From: Pseudonocardia sp. | GTDB lineage: Bacteria > Actinomycetota > Actinomycetes > Mycobacteriales > Pseudonocardiaceae | DNA: 45,472 nucleotides | Assembly (NCBI GenBank): GCA_030147065.1 | Contig: JASLAP010000068.1 | Location: forward strand, 1-45,472 | Direction: 5' to 3' | Shown: positions 36,406 through 44,637 of the stretch, piece after piece | Layout of the letters: each line of letters begins with the position of its first letter | How positions within the stretch are numbered: position 1 is the stretch's first letter | Notes under the pieces: model-generated | Seen by the model: the letters and a program-made list of their open reading frames with translations, nothing else | What the model was told of the DNA's origin: nothing | Database searches by the model: none | Translations under genes and position numbers: made by a program

Positions 36406-37164
36406 ATGGATCTCCAACTGGACGGCCGCGTCGCGCTGGTCACCGGCGGCACCAAGGGCATCGGCCGGGCGGTGGTCGAGGCGCTCGCCGCCGAGGGCGC
36501 CCGGGTGGCGTTCTGCGCCCGTACCCCCGACGACGTGGCGAAGGCCGAGCGCGAGCTGACCGACGCCGGGCACGACGTCGCCGGCACCGCCCTGGACGTC
36601 GCCGACGCCGACGCGCTGAGCGCCTGGGTGGCCGCATCGGTGGAGCGCTTCGGCGGCATCGACGTGGTGGTGGCCAACGTCAGCGCGCTGGCCATCGGCC
36701 CCGACCCGGACTTCTGGCGGGCCTCCTTCGAGGTCGACCTGATGCACACCGTGCGCACCGTCGAGGCCGCGCTGCCGCACCTGGAGGCCAGCGGGGTCGG
36801 TTCGGTGATCGCGGTCTCCAGCGTGTCCGGCCGCGAGATCGACTTCACCGCCGGCCCGTACGGGGTGATGAAGTCCGCGCTGGTGCACTACACCTCGGGA
36901 CTGGCCTACCAGCTCGCCGGCCGGGTGCGGGCGAACACGGTCTCGCCGGGCAACACCTACTTCGACGGCGGGGTCTGGCAGAGCATCGAGCAGAACAACC
37001 GCGAGCTGTTCGACACCGCCCTCGGGCTCAACCCGACCGGCCGGATGGCCCGCCCCGAGGAGATCGCCTACGGGGTGGTCATGCTGGCCAGCCCGCGGGC
37101 CAGCTTCATCACCGGCACCCACCTCGTCGTCGACGGCGCCCTGACCCGGGGGGTCCAGCTCTAG
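36406..37164 (+). CDS. short-chain dehydrogenase/reductase
   Basis: 252 residues, with AAGGA ten bases before ATG 36406. Classical SDR: cofactor motif TGGTKGIG (about 14-21), NxxA-like NVSALA, catalytic Ser region IAVSSVSGREI, and Tyr152/Lys156 in GPYGVMKSA. The last residues (HLVVDGALTRGVQL) are standard. The Arg in FCARTPDDV after the second strand favours NADP(H). The substrate is unknown. The stop TAG lies in the left arm of an inverted repeat that fills the gap to the epoxide hydrolase gene. Confidence 0.92.
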   Translation: MDLQLDGRVALVTGGTKGIGRAVVEALAAEGARVAFCARTPDDVAKAERELTDAGHDVAGTALDVADADALSAWVAASVERFGGIDVVVANVSALAIGPDPDFWRASFEVDLMHTVRTVEAALPHLEASGVGSVIAVSSVSGREIDFTAGPYGVMKSALVHYTSGLAYQLAGRVRANTVSPGNTYFDGGVWQSIEQNNRELFDTALGLNPTGRMARPEEIAYGVVMLASPRASFITGTHLVVDGALTRGVQL

Positions 37165-37262
37165 TGCCCCCCACCGGAGGTCCAGCACACATCTCACCGG
37201 CACACCGACCGAAGACCTGGATCCACCGATCTCCGCACCGGACCGCCGGCGGGGGGCACTAG
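37161..37262. repeat. 102-bp inverted-repeat element between SDR and epoxide hydrolase genes
   Basis: The outer 17 bases on each side are inverted copies with one mismatch (37161-37177 and 37246-37262). They begin CTAGTGCCCCCC and end GGGGGGCACTAG. The left arm contains the SDR stop TAG and the right arm ends on the first base of the epoxide hydrolase GTG. Terminal CTAG and a 68-bp centre without coding content suggest a miniature mobile element or a long-range hairpin. Confidence 0.6.
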
Positions 37263-38404
37263 TGCGCGAGTTCCGCGTCGAGATCCCCGACTCCCAGCTC
37301 GACGACCTCCGCGACCGGCTGGCCCGCACCCGGTGGCCGGAGGCGACCACCGTCGACGGGTGGTCCCAGGGCGTGCCGCTGGACTACGCCCGCGAGCTGT
37401 GCCACTACTGGGCCACCGGCTACGACTGGCGCCGCTGCGAGGCCGAGCTCAACGCGCTGCCGCAGTACCGCACCGTGCTCGACGGCGGCGGGGACGACTC
37501 GGTGACCGTGCACCTGATCCACGCCCGGTCCCGCCACCCCGGCGCGCTGCCGCTGCTGCTCACCCACGGCTGGCCGGGGTCGGTGGTGGAGTTCCTCGGC
37601 GTCATCGAGGCGCTGACCGACCCGCCGGACCCGGCCGACGCCTTCCACGTGGTCGTCCCCTCGCTGCCGGGCTACGGGTTCAGCGACAAGCCCGCGGTGG
37701 CCGGGTGGGGGGTCGAGCGGATCGCCACCGCCTGGGCCCAGCTGATGGACCGGCTCGGCTACGACCGCTACGCCGCCCAGGGCGGCGACTGGGGGTCGAT
37801 GATCACCTCGGCCCTGGGCACCGGGGCGCCGGAGAACCTGGTCGGCATCCACCTGACCATGCCGCTGGCCGCGCCCCCGCCGGAGAGCGAGCAACAGCCG
37901 CTGACCAAGGCGGAGAAGGCGGCGAAGGCCGCGCGGAAGACCTTCCAGCGGCACGGCACCGGCTACTCCGCCGCGCAGTCCACCCGGCCGCAGACCATCG
38001 GCTACGGCCTGGTCGACTCCCCGGTGGCGCAGTGCACCTGGATCGTGGAGAAGTTCTGGGACTGGACCGACTGCGCCGGCCACCCCGAGAACGTCATCTC
38101 CCGCGACCGGCTGCTGGACAACGTGATGCTCTACTGGCTGCCCGGCACCGGCGCGTCCTCGGCCCGGCTGTACTGGGAGAGCTTCCGCAGCCGCCGGCTG
38201 GACACCGTCGAGGTGCCGACCGGGGTGACCCTGTTCCCGCAGGAGCTGGTCCGGCTGCCCCGGCACTGGATCGAGCGCCGGTACACCGACCTGCGGCACT
38301 GGAGCGAGCCGGCCACCGGCGGCCACTTCGCCAGCCTGGAGCAGCCCGAGGTGTTCGTCGACGAGCTGCGCACCTTCTTCCGCCCCCTCCGGGGTCGTGC
38401 GTGA
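37262..38404 (+). CDS. epoxide hydrolase with EHN domain
   Basis: 380 residues. The N-terminal EHN domain (FRVEIPDSQLDDLRDRLART, WATGYDWRRCEAELNALPQY) is followed by an alpha/beta fold with oxyanion motif THGWPGSVVEF. Nucleophile Asp176 is in QGGDWGSMITS, and the catalytic His355 in GGHFASLEQPE. This is the microsomal-type epoxide hydrolase family, which opens epoxides to diols. GTG 37262 has no clear ribosome site because the upstream inverted-repeat arm occupies that place. The final codons GGT CGT GCG TGA are donated by the palindromic element 38395-38438. Confidence 0.9.
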   Translation: MREFRVEIPDSQLDDLRDRLARTRWPEATTVDGWSQGVPLDYARELCHYWATGYDWRRCEAELNALPQYRTVLDGGGDDSVTVHLIHARSRHPGALPLLLTHGWPGSVVEFLGVIEALTDPPDPADAFHVVVPSLPGYGFSDKPAVAGWGVERIATAWAQLMDRLGYDRYAAQGGDWGSMITSALGTGAPENLVGIHLTMPLAAPPPESEQQPLTKAEKAAKAARKTFQRHGTGYSAAQSTRPQTIGYGLVDSPVAQCTWIVEKFWDWTDCAGHPENVISRDRLLDNVMLYWLPGTGASSARLYWESFRSRRLDTVEVPTGVTLFPQELVRLPRHWIERRYTDLRHWSEPATGGHFASLEQPEVFVDELRTFFRPLRGRA

Positions 38405-38438
38405 GTTTCATGCCTCTAGGCATGAAAGTCACGCACGA
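38395..38438. repeat. palindromic repeat between convergent genes, copy 2
   Basis: Arms of 21 bp (38395-38415 and 38418-38438) with one mismatch and a two-base loop. Core GTGCGTGAGTTTCATG is identical to copy 1 at 26991. Again TGA in TCGTGCGTGA of each arm is the stop codon of the incoming gene (38402-38404 plus; 38429-38431 minus). The loop differs, CCTCTAGG against GGCTATGGCC, so the arms are what is conserved. Confidence 0.85.
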
Positions 38439-39715
38439 GCGCGCAGCGCCCTCAGGAGCAGGTGCATACCGGTGTCGGTGGAGCGCTCGCGGATGTCGGA
38501 GCGGGAGCCGGGCAGGTGGGGGTCGCGGGCGAGGACGGTGCCGTCGGCGGTGGTGACGCAGAAGCACACGTAGCCGACGGGCTTGGCCGCGGTGCCGCCG
38601 CCCGGCCCGGCCACGCCGGTGATCCCGATGCCGACCTCGGCGCCGAACCTCTCCCGGGCACCGTCGGCCAGCGCCCGGGCCACCTCCGGCGACACCGCGC
38701 CGTGCTCGGCGATCATCCCGGCCGGCACGCCGAGCAGCTCGGTCTTGGCCTCGTTGGAGTAGGCGACCACCCCGCCGCCCACGTACTCCGAGGAGCCGGG
38801 CCGGTCGATCAGCCGGGAGGCCAGCATGCCGCCGGTGCAGGACTCGCCGGTGGCGACCGTCCAGCCCCGCTCCCGCAGCGCCCGGGACACCAGCTCGTCG
38901 GTGCTGGTGCCGTCGGCGCTGATCAGGTGGCGGGCGTGCCGGGTGGCCAGCTCGGCGTGCAGCTCGTCGGCCACGGCGACCGCGTCCGGCTCGGGGCGCA
39001 GGTCGACCTCCAGCTCGGAGCGGCGCAGGCAGGTCGTCACCTCGACCCCGGACAGGTCGCGGGTGGCGCCGATGTCGCGCAGGGTGGCCGCGATCTCCGA
39101 CTCGGGCAGGCCCATGTAGCGCAACGACCGCGGGTGCGCGGGCGGCACGGTGGCCAGCAGCTCGCGCAGCGGCGCGGAGTCCAGCGCCTCGGCCCACACG
39201 CCCTGCAGCTCCCGCGGGGGCCCGGGCAGCACCACGACCAGCGGCCCGCCGGTCCGCGGCACGACCAGCCCGGGGGCGGTGCCCACCGGCGCCAGCGCGA
39301 GGGCTCCCCGGGGCACCATGGCCTGCTTGCGGGTGGCCAGGTCGAGCGCCTCGCCGCCGAACCCGGTGCGCTCCGCCCAGCCGGCCAGCTTGGCCTCGAT
39401 GCGCACCCGCATCGGCTCGTCGAGCTGCATCTCCAGCCCGGCGAACGCGGCCACCACGTCGGCGGTCAGGTCGTCGGCGGTGGGGCCGAGCCCCCCGCTG
39501 GTCACCACCAGCACGCAGCCGGCGTCGGCGGTGTAGCGCAGCGCCGCGTCCAGGTCCTCCGGCCGGTCGCCGACCACCAGCAGGTGCGCCACCTCGAAGC
39601 CCAGCCCGACCAGCTCCCGGGACAGCCACGGCCCGTTCCGGTCGGAGATCGTGCCGGTCAGCAACTCGCTGCCGGTGACGACGACGGCCGCCCGCGGCCT
39701 CTTGCCCACGCTCAC
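38429..39715 (-). CDS. cinA: CinA family protein (nicotinamide-nucleotide amidohydrolase)
   Basis: 428 residues, full length. The N-terminal MoaB-like domain (about 8-175) shows VVTGSELLTGTISDRN, and VTSGGLGPTADDLTADVVA. The C-terminal CinA domain (about 268-425) shows VATGESCTGGMLASRLID, VVAYSNEAKTELLGV and GITGVAGPGGGTAAKPVG. The latter domain deamidates nicotinamide mononucleotide in NAD salvage, while the former is a COG1058-type pyrophosphatase in some members. The last codons before TGA (CGT GCG) lie in the palindromic element. It is 53 bp downstream of the patatin gene on the same strand. Confidence 0.93.
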   Translation of the reverse strand: MSVGKRPRAAVVVTGSELLTGTISDRNGPWLSRELVGLGFEVAHLLVVGDRPEDLDAALRYTADAGCVLVVTSGGLGPTADDLTADVVAAFAGLEMQLDEPMRVRIEAKLAGWAERTGFGGEALDLATRKQAMVPRGALALAPVGTAPGLVVPRTGGPLVVVLPGPPRELQGVWAEALDSAPLRELLATVPPAHPRSLRYMGLPESEIAATLRDIGATRDLSGVEVTTCLRRSELEVDLRPEPDAVAVADELHAELATRHARHLISADGTSTDELVSRALRERGWTVATGESCTGGMLASRLIDRPGSSEYVGGGVVAYSNEAKTELLGVPAGMIAEHGAVSPEVARALADGARERFGAEVGIGITGVAGPGGGTAAKPVGYVCFCVTTADGTVLARDPHLPGSRSDIRERSTDTGMHLLLRALRARA

Positions 39716-39768
39716 CGGCTGACGCTATCCCGGCCCGCCCGGCCGCGCGAGATCCGCCGCGCCGCCGG

Positions 39769-40764
39769 TCAGGCCGGGTCGGGGTCCAGGTCCTTGCGGG
39801 CGTCGGCGGCCACGGCCAGCGCCAGCTCCACCGACTCGTCCCCGATCCGCACCGCCTCGCCGACCGGGCCCGGCTCGATGGACAGCCCGCCCACCCCGAC
39901 TGATCGGGCCGGCCCGATCGCGGCCAGGTGGCCCGGGCCGCGGTCGGGGTGCGCGGCGTCGGTGACCAGCCGCAGGTCGGTGCCGTAGCGGCGGGAGCCC
40001 TGGGCGACCGTGCCCAGCCCGGGCACCACCCGGTCCAGCGCCCGGGCCCACAGCGACAGCCCGGCGTCGGCGTCCGGGTGCAGGTCGCCGGTGCCCCGGC
40101 AGAGCAGCGCGAGCACGTGGGTGGCCCCGCCGCGCAGCGCCCGCGCCAGCGCGAGCGGCTCGCCGACCGACCCGTCCACCCAGCGCCGGCCGCCGTACTC
40201 GACCGGCGGGCCGGCCAGCAGCGGGATGGTGGCGCTGGCCCGCAGCGCCCGCTGCCAGTCCGACACCCCGGCCATCCCGGTCAGCGTGTACGGCAGCAGG
40301 TCGGCGGTGTCGGTGGCCACCACGTGCAGCGTGGCCGGGGTGCTGCCGAGCGCCGCCCAGTCCATCGGCTTGCGGCCGCTGAGCACGCCGACGAGGTGGT
40401 CCAGCGCGACCACCGGCCGCCGGGTGCCCAGCCGGCGCATGTCGATGAACACCGGGGTGCACAGGTCCTCCGGGAAGCAGGCCGCGCAGGCGGCCGCGTC
40501 GCCGGTGAGGAACGCCGCCGCGCTGTAGGACCCCGACGACGCCCCGTAGACCTCGTCGAAGCCCGTCCGCAACCCGGCCCGCTCCAGGGCGCGCAGCATG
40601 CCGGCCACGTAGGCGCCGCGCATGCCGCCGCCGCCGATCACCAGCGCCACCCGGTGGCCGTCCTCGCGGGCGCCCGCGACCGAGCCGTCGGAACGCCGGT
40701 CCAGCAGCACCTGGAGGACCTCGCGGTCACCGTGCAGGAAGGGCACCTCGCGCTCCGTCGCCAC
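39769..40764 (-). CDS. patatin-like phospholipase
   Basis: 331 residues from GTG 40764. The patatin fold is shown by the oxyanion loop IGGGGMRGAYVAGML (43-57), the nucleophile motif GASSGS with Ser76, and the catalytic Asp in RRWVDGSVGEPL. The Ser/Asp dyad is complete. Such proteins hydrolyse acyl groups from phospholipids. No signal peptide or membrane segment is visible, so it is cytoplasmic or peripherally membrane-bound. The frame is open far upstream, but residues before VATEREVPFLHGD look non-coding. Divergent from the thioesterase. Confidence 0.88.
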   Translation of the reverse strand: MATEREVPFLHGDREVLQVLLDRRSDGSVAGAREDGHRVALVIGGGGMRGAYVAGMLRALERAGLRTGFDEVYGASSGSYSAAAFLTGDAAACAACFPEDLCTPVFIDMRRLGTRRPVVALDHLVGVLSGRKPMDWAALGSTPATLHVVATDTADLLPYTLTGMAGVSDWQRALRASATIPLLAGPPVEYGGRRWVDGSVGEPLALARALRGGATHVLALLCRGTGDLHPDADAGLSLWARALDRVVPGLGTVAQGSRRYGTDLRLVTDAAHPDRGPGHLAAIGPARSVGVGGLSIEPGPVGEAVRIGDESVELALAVAADARKDLDPDPA

Positions 40765-40845
40765 CAGCCCAGGGTACGGACCGGCCCCGGCGCCGCGGCT
40801 GTCACATCCGACACGGTGATCGAACCTCCGGCAGGATGTCGCCCC

Positions 40846-41361
40846 ATGAGCGACCCGGGGTTGCACGACGTCATGGCGCAGGACCCGGCCGATCCCGCGC
40901 CGCTGGAGCTCACCGCGGTCACCCCGGAACGCCAGGGGCAGCCGGCCGGCGTGCGGATCCAGCGCCGGGTGGAGTGGGCGCAGACCGACGCCGCCGGGCA
41001 CCACCACTGGTCGGCGGTGCTGCACTGGGCCGAGCAGGCCGAGACGGTGCTGCACGAGCGGCTGGGCATCGCCCACCGCACGTTCGGCCGGGAGCCGCGG
41101 GTGCACCTGCAGCTGGACTTCTCCGGCCGGCTCTACTTCCGCGACCTGGTCGAGATCGAGATCACGGTGCGCCAGGTGGGCACCACCTCGGCCCGGTACG
41201 CCTTCACGGTGACCCGGGCGGGTGAACCGGCCGCGACCGGGGAGATGGTCACCGTGTACGTCGATCCGGCCACCGGCCGGCCCGAGCCCTGGCCGGACGA
41301 CCTGCGCAGTGCCCTGACCGAGGGCGGTGAGCAGCTCCCGGAGCTGGTCGGCGCCGGCTGA
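40846..41361 (+). CDS. hotdog-fold acyl-CoA thioesterase (4HBT-like)
   Basis: 171 residues from ATG 40846. The hotdog signature is seen in VEWAQTDAAGHHHWSAVLHW, followed by the central helix AEQAETVLHERLG. It has QLDFSGRLYFRDLVEIEITV and TGEMVTVYVDPATGRP on later strands. The Asp in TDAAG sits where 4-hydroxybenzoyl-CoA thioesterases place their catalytic acid. The acyl-CoA substrate is unknown. It is divergent from the patatin, which together could suggest lipid turnover. The first 35 residues are a variable extension. Confidence 0.8.
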   Translation: MSDPGLHDVMAQDPADPAPLELTAVTPERQGQPAGVRIQRRVEWAQTDAAGHHHWSAVLHWAEQAETVLHERLGIAHRTFGREPRVHLQLDFSGRLYFRDLVEIEITVRQVGTTSARYAFTVTRAGEPAATGEMVTVYVDPATGRPEPWPDDLRSALTEGGEQLPELVGAG

Positions 41362-41526
41362 CCCGACCGGCCAGGGGCCGAACGGGTGATGTGGGCCGTG
41401 TTGTGTGCCCGCCGGGCTCGCCCGTAGGGTTGGCCACCGCATCCGTGGTCCGCCCGGATCGACGTCCACACGAGTTCCGGTCCGCAGGCGGGCACCCGAC
41501 GTCGATCTTCGAGGAGCCGGTACCCC

Positions 41527-41949
41527 ATGAACGGTGATCCATCCGTGGACCCCCGGACGGTCGGGCACGGCGTCGACGGCCTGGACGAGGACCTGGTCGG
41601 CGTCGACGACATCGACGAGGTGGTCCGGTTCGACATCGTCGACCACGGCGACGCGCGGGTCGTGCACGTCGTCGGGGAGATCGACACGCTGACCGCGCCG
41701 GTCCTGCGCACCCGGCTCGACGAGCACCTCAGCGAGGTCGAGCTGCTGGTGCTCGACCTCACCGAGGTGACCTTCCTGGGCTCGGCCGGGCTGGCCGTGC
41801 TGGTCTACGCCAAGGACGAGGCCGACCGGCACAACCACCGGTTCCGGCTGGTCCCGGGCTCGCGGATCGTGGTCCGGGCGCTGGAGGCGACCGGGCTGCT
41901 CACCCTGTTCGACCTGGCCGAGACCGCCCAGGAGGCACTCGCCGGGTGA
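41527..41949 (+). CDS. STAS-domain anti-sigma factor antagonist
   Basis: 140 residues with GAGGAG before ATG 41527. An acidic N-terminal extension of about 33 residues precedes a STAS domain (about 34-138). It has VVHVVGEIDTLTAPVLRTRL, LLVLDLTEVTFLGSAGLAVL with the phosphorylatable Ser86, and GLLTLFDLAETAQEAL. Such proteins release sigma factors by binding a kinase-type anti-sigma factor until phosphorylated on that Ser. No partner kinase or sigma factor is adjacent. The stop lies seven bases before the tRNA-Sec gene. Confidence 0.9.
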   Translation: MNGDPSVDPRTVGHGVDGLDEDLVGVDDIDEVVRFDIVDHGDARVVHVVGEIDTLTAPVLRTRLDEHLSEVELLVLDLTEVTFLGSAGLAVLVYAKDEADRHNHRFRLVPGSRIVVRALEATGLLTLFDLAETAQEALAG

Positions 41950-41956
41950 TCACCGG

Positions 41957-42052
41957 GGAGGCGTAAGGGTGCCTGGTGGCCCCCGCGGTCTTCAACACCG
42001 ACGTGGCCGAGCACCTCGGCCAGGCGGGTTCGATTCCCGTCCGCCTCCGCCA
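41957..42052 (+). tRNA. selC: tRNA-Sec (anticodon TCA)
   Basis: A 96-base tRNA with encoded CCA. The acceptor GGAGGCG (41957-41963) pairs with CGCCTCC (42042-42048), then G and CCA. The anticodon loop CTTCAAC (41990-41996) gives anticodon TCA at 41992-41994, which reads UGA. A long D arm (GGGTGCCTGGTGGCCCCC), a long variable arm (GTGGCCGAGCACCTCGGCCA) and T loop TTCGATT match selenocysteine tRNAs rather than tRNA-Ser or suppressors. No selA, selB or selD and no selenoprotein lies in this window. Confidence 0.92.
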
Positions 42053-42129
42053 CCCGTCCGGGCGGGATCTCGGCCGCTGACCCGGCCGAGGTCCCGCACC
42101 GGCGGGGTCACTGGTGCCATGGTGGCCCC

Positions 42130-43515
42130 ATGGACGCCCTCGACCCGACCGCGCTGGGTGCGGCCGGGATCGCCGCCGTGGTCCGCGACGGCCGCACCAG
42201 CGCGGTGCAGGTGGCCCGGGCGCACCTGGCCCGGATCGCCGAGCACGACGGGGAGCTGGGTGCCTTCCAGGCCTGCGACCCGCAGCGGGTGCTCGCCGAG
42301 GCCGGTGCGGTGGACGCCCGCCCGGACCGGTTCGCGCTGCCGCTGGCCGGGGTGCCGGTCGCGGTCAAGGACAACGTCGACGTGTCCGGCTACCCCACCC
42401 GGCACGGCTCGGCCGCGACCCCGGACCGCCCGGCCCGCCGGGACGACGAGCTGGTCCGGCGGCTGCGCGCGGCCGGCGCGGTGGTGATCGGCAAGACCCG
42501 GATGCCGGAATTGGCGATCTGGGGGTTCACCCACTCGGCGCTGGGCACCACCGGCAACCCGCACGACCCCGGCCGTGATCCGGGCGGGTCCTCCGGGGGC
42601 AGCGCCGCGGCGGTGGCCGCCGGGATGGCCACCCTGGCGCTGGGCACCGACGGCGGCGGCTCGATCCGGATCCCGGCCGGCTACTGCGGGGTGGTCGGGC
42701 TCAAGCCGGGCCGCGACGTGGTGCCGCTGCCCGGCGGGGCCGACGAGCACTGGTGCGGGCTGAGCGTGGTCGGGCCGCTGGCCCGGACCGCGGCCGACGC
42801 CGCGCTGATGTTCGACGTGCTGGCCGCCACCCCAGATCCTGGCTCCCGCCCGGCCGGGGACGGCAGCGCACCCTGGCCGGCCCGGGTGGCGCTGTCGCTG
42901 CGCAGCCCGCTGCCGATCGGCCGGCTGCACGCCGACCACCGGGCCGCGGCGGTCGGCGCGGCGGCCCGGCTGCGCGCCGCCGGGGTCGCGGTGCGCGTCG
43001 GCGACCCGCCCTACCCGCGGTCGCTGACCGGGCAGTGGACCCGCCGCTGGCACGCCGGCGTGGCCCAGGACGTCGCCGCGCTCGACCTGGACCCCGCCCT
43101 GCTGGAACCGCGGACCGCGGTCATCGCCCGGCGCGGCCGGCGGGTGCTGCGGATCGCCCCGCCCCGGGACCGGGCGCCGGGCCGCTGGCGCGACCGGTTC
43201 CTGGACTGGCTGGACGGCCACGACCTGCTGATCGGCCCGGCAGCCGCGGCCGGGCCGTTCCCGGTCGGCCGCCCGCACGGCCGCCGCTACCTGCCGACAC
43301 TGGTCCGGTCGGCGCTGCGCACGCCGTACACCCCGGCGTGGAACCTGGCGGGGCTGCCCGCGGTGGTGTTCCCGGTGCTGGTGGCCGGGCGCCCGGTCGG
43401 GGTGCAGCTGGTGGGCCGCCCGGGTGACGAGCACCGGCTGCTGGCCACCGCGGCCCGGTTGGAGCAGTGCGCCGTGCCGACCGTGGGCGGTGCCCCGCGC
43501 CGGGTGTACGCCTGA
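42130..43515 (+). CDS. amidase signature family enzyme
   Basis: 461 residues. The Ser-cisSer-Lys triad is complete: Lys80 in VAVKDNVDVSG, the cis-Ser in GGSSGGS (154/155), and the nucleophile Ser178 in TDGGGSIRIPAGYCG. N-terminal helices show GRTSAVQVARAHLARIAEHD, and the C-terminal strand PAWNLAGLPAVVFPVLVAGRPVGVQL is standard. Amidase-signature enzymes hydrolyse carboxamides; substrate cannot be predicted. It stands alone without gat neighbours, which argues against GatA. ATG 42130 is preceded by GTGGCCCC rather than a clear ribosome site, 77 bases after the tRNA. Confidence 0.9.
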   Translation: MDALDPTALGAAGIAAVVRDGRTSAVQVARAHLARIAEHDGELGAFQACDPQRVLAEAGAVDARPDRFALPLAGVPVAVKDNVDVSGYPTRHGSAATPDRPARRDDELVRRLRAAGAVVIGKTRMPELAIWGFTHSALGTTGNPHDPGRDPGGSSGGSAAAVAAGMATLALGTDGGGSIRIPAGYCGVVGLKPGRDVVPLPGGADEHWCGLSVVGPLARTAADAALMFDVLAATPDPGSRPAGDGSAPWPARVALSLRSPLPIGRLHADHRAAAVGAAARLRAAGVAVRVGDPPYPRSLTGQWTRRWHAGVAQDVAALDLDPALLEPRTAVIARRGRRVLRIAPPRDRAPGRWRDRFLDWLDGHDLLIGPAAAAGPFPVGRPHGRRYLPTLVRSALRTPYTPAWNLAGLPAVVFPVLVAGRPVGVQLVGRPGDEHRLLATAARLEQCAVPTVGGAPRRVYA

Positions 43516-43521
43516 CCGGGC

Positions 43522-44613
43522 TCAGGGCGGTGGCCACTTCCCGGTCTCCATGAACCGCTCCAGGGTGGCGGTGTACGGCGCCAGGTCCAGGCCGCGCTCG
43601 GCCAGCCAGCCGTCGTCGTAGTAGCTGTGCCGGTAGCGCTCGCCGCCGTCGCAGATCAGCGTGACGACGCTGCCCCGCACGCCCTGTTCGCGCATCCGGG
43701 CCACCAGCTGCCAGACCCCCCACAGGTTGGTGCCGGTGGAGCCGCCGGCCCAGCGGCCGGTCACCGCGCGCAGGTGCCGGGCGGCGGCCACGCTGGCCGC
43801 GTCCGGGACGGCGAACATGGCGTCGACCACGGTCCCGACGAAGCTCGGTTCCATCCGCGGCCGCCCGATGCCCTCGATCCGCGACGGCATCCCGGTCGCG
43901 TAGTCCGGCGCGCCGGCCGCCCAGCCCGGCCCGAACGCCGAGTTCTCCGGGTCGACCACGGCCAGCCGGGTGCGGTGGCGGCGGTAGCGCAGGTAGCGGC
44001 CGATGGTGGCCGAGGTGCCCCCGGTGCCGGCCCCGACCACGATCCACTCCGGCACCGGGTGCGGCTCCATCGCCAGCTGCGAGAAGATCGACTCGGCGAT
44101 GTTGTTGTTGCCCCGCCAGTCGGTGGCCCGCTCGGCGTAGGTGAACTGGTCCATGTAGTGCCCGCCGCACTCGGCGGCCAGCCGGGTGGCCTCGTCGTAC
44201 ATCGCCGCCGGCCGGTCGACGTAGTGGCAGCGCCCGCCGTAGCCCTCGATCAGGGCGATCTTCTCCGGGCTGGTGGTGCGCGGCATGACCGTCACGAACG
44301 GCACCCCGACCAGCCGGGCGAAGTAGGCCTCCGACACCGCCGTCGAGCCCGAGCTGGCCTCCACCACCGTGGTCCCCTCGGTGATCCAGCCGTTGGTCAG
44401 CGCGTACAGGAACAGCGACCGGGCCAGCCGGTGCTTGAGGCTGCCGGTGGGGTGCACCGACTCGTCCTTGAGGTAGACCTGCACCCCCCAGTCCTCCGGC
44501 AGCGGGAAGGCCAGCAGGTGGGTGTCGGCCGAGCGGGTGGCGTCGGCCTCGACGCGGCGGACCGCCTCGATCACCCACTCGCGGACGGGGTCGGCGCGCA
44601 GATCCTCGGGCAC
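43522..44613 (-). CDS. PLP-dependent cysteine desulfhydrase (Cds1-like)
   Basis: 363 residues. A fold-type II PLP enzyme: the Schiff-base Lys60 in HPTGSLKHRLA, the substrate loop VVEASSGSTAVSEAYF, and the phosphate-binding loop GAGTGGTSATIGRY. The conserved C-terminal RWAGGSTGTNLWGVWQLV follows. It resembles Mycobacterium Cds1 (Rv3684), which degrades L-cysteine to sulfide, ammonia and pyruvate, more than CysK; cysteine synthases lack the N-terminal extension seen here. It is 24 bp downstream of the aldo/keto reductase on the same strand, so they may form an operon. It converges on the amidase with six bases between stops. Confidence 0.85.
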   Translation of the reverse strand: MPEDLRADPVREWVIEAVRRVEADATRSADTHLLAFPLPEDWGVQVYLKDESVHPTGSLKHRLARSLFLYALTNGWITEGTTVVEASSGSTAVSEAYFARLVGVPFVTVMPRTTSPEKIALIEGYGGRCHYVDRPAAMYDEATRLAAECGGHYMDQFTYAERATDWRGNNNIAESIFSQLAMEPHPVPEWIVVGAGTGGTSATIGRYLRYRRHRTRLAVVDPENSAFGPGWAAGAPDYATGMPSRIEGIGRPRMEPSFVGTVVDAMFAVPDAASVAAARHLRAVTGRWAGGSTGTNLWGVWQLVARMREQGVRGSVVTLICDGGERYRHSYYDDGWLAERGLDLAPYTATLERFMETGKWPPP

Positions 44614-44637
44614 GCCGCCGACGCTACCCAGCCCCGG

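Noticed and set aside
41957..44613. Functional link between tRNA-Sec and the Cds1-like desulfhydrase (selenium supply)
   Set aside because: The gene has cysteine desulfhydrase marks, lies on the other strand beyond an amidase, and nothing indicates selenocysteine lyase or selenide use.
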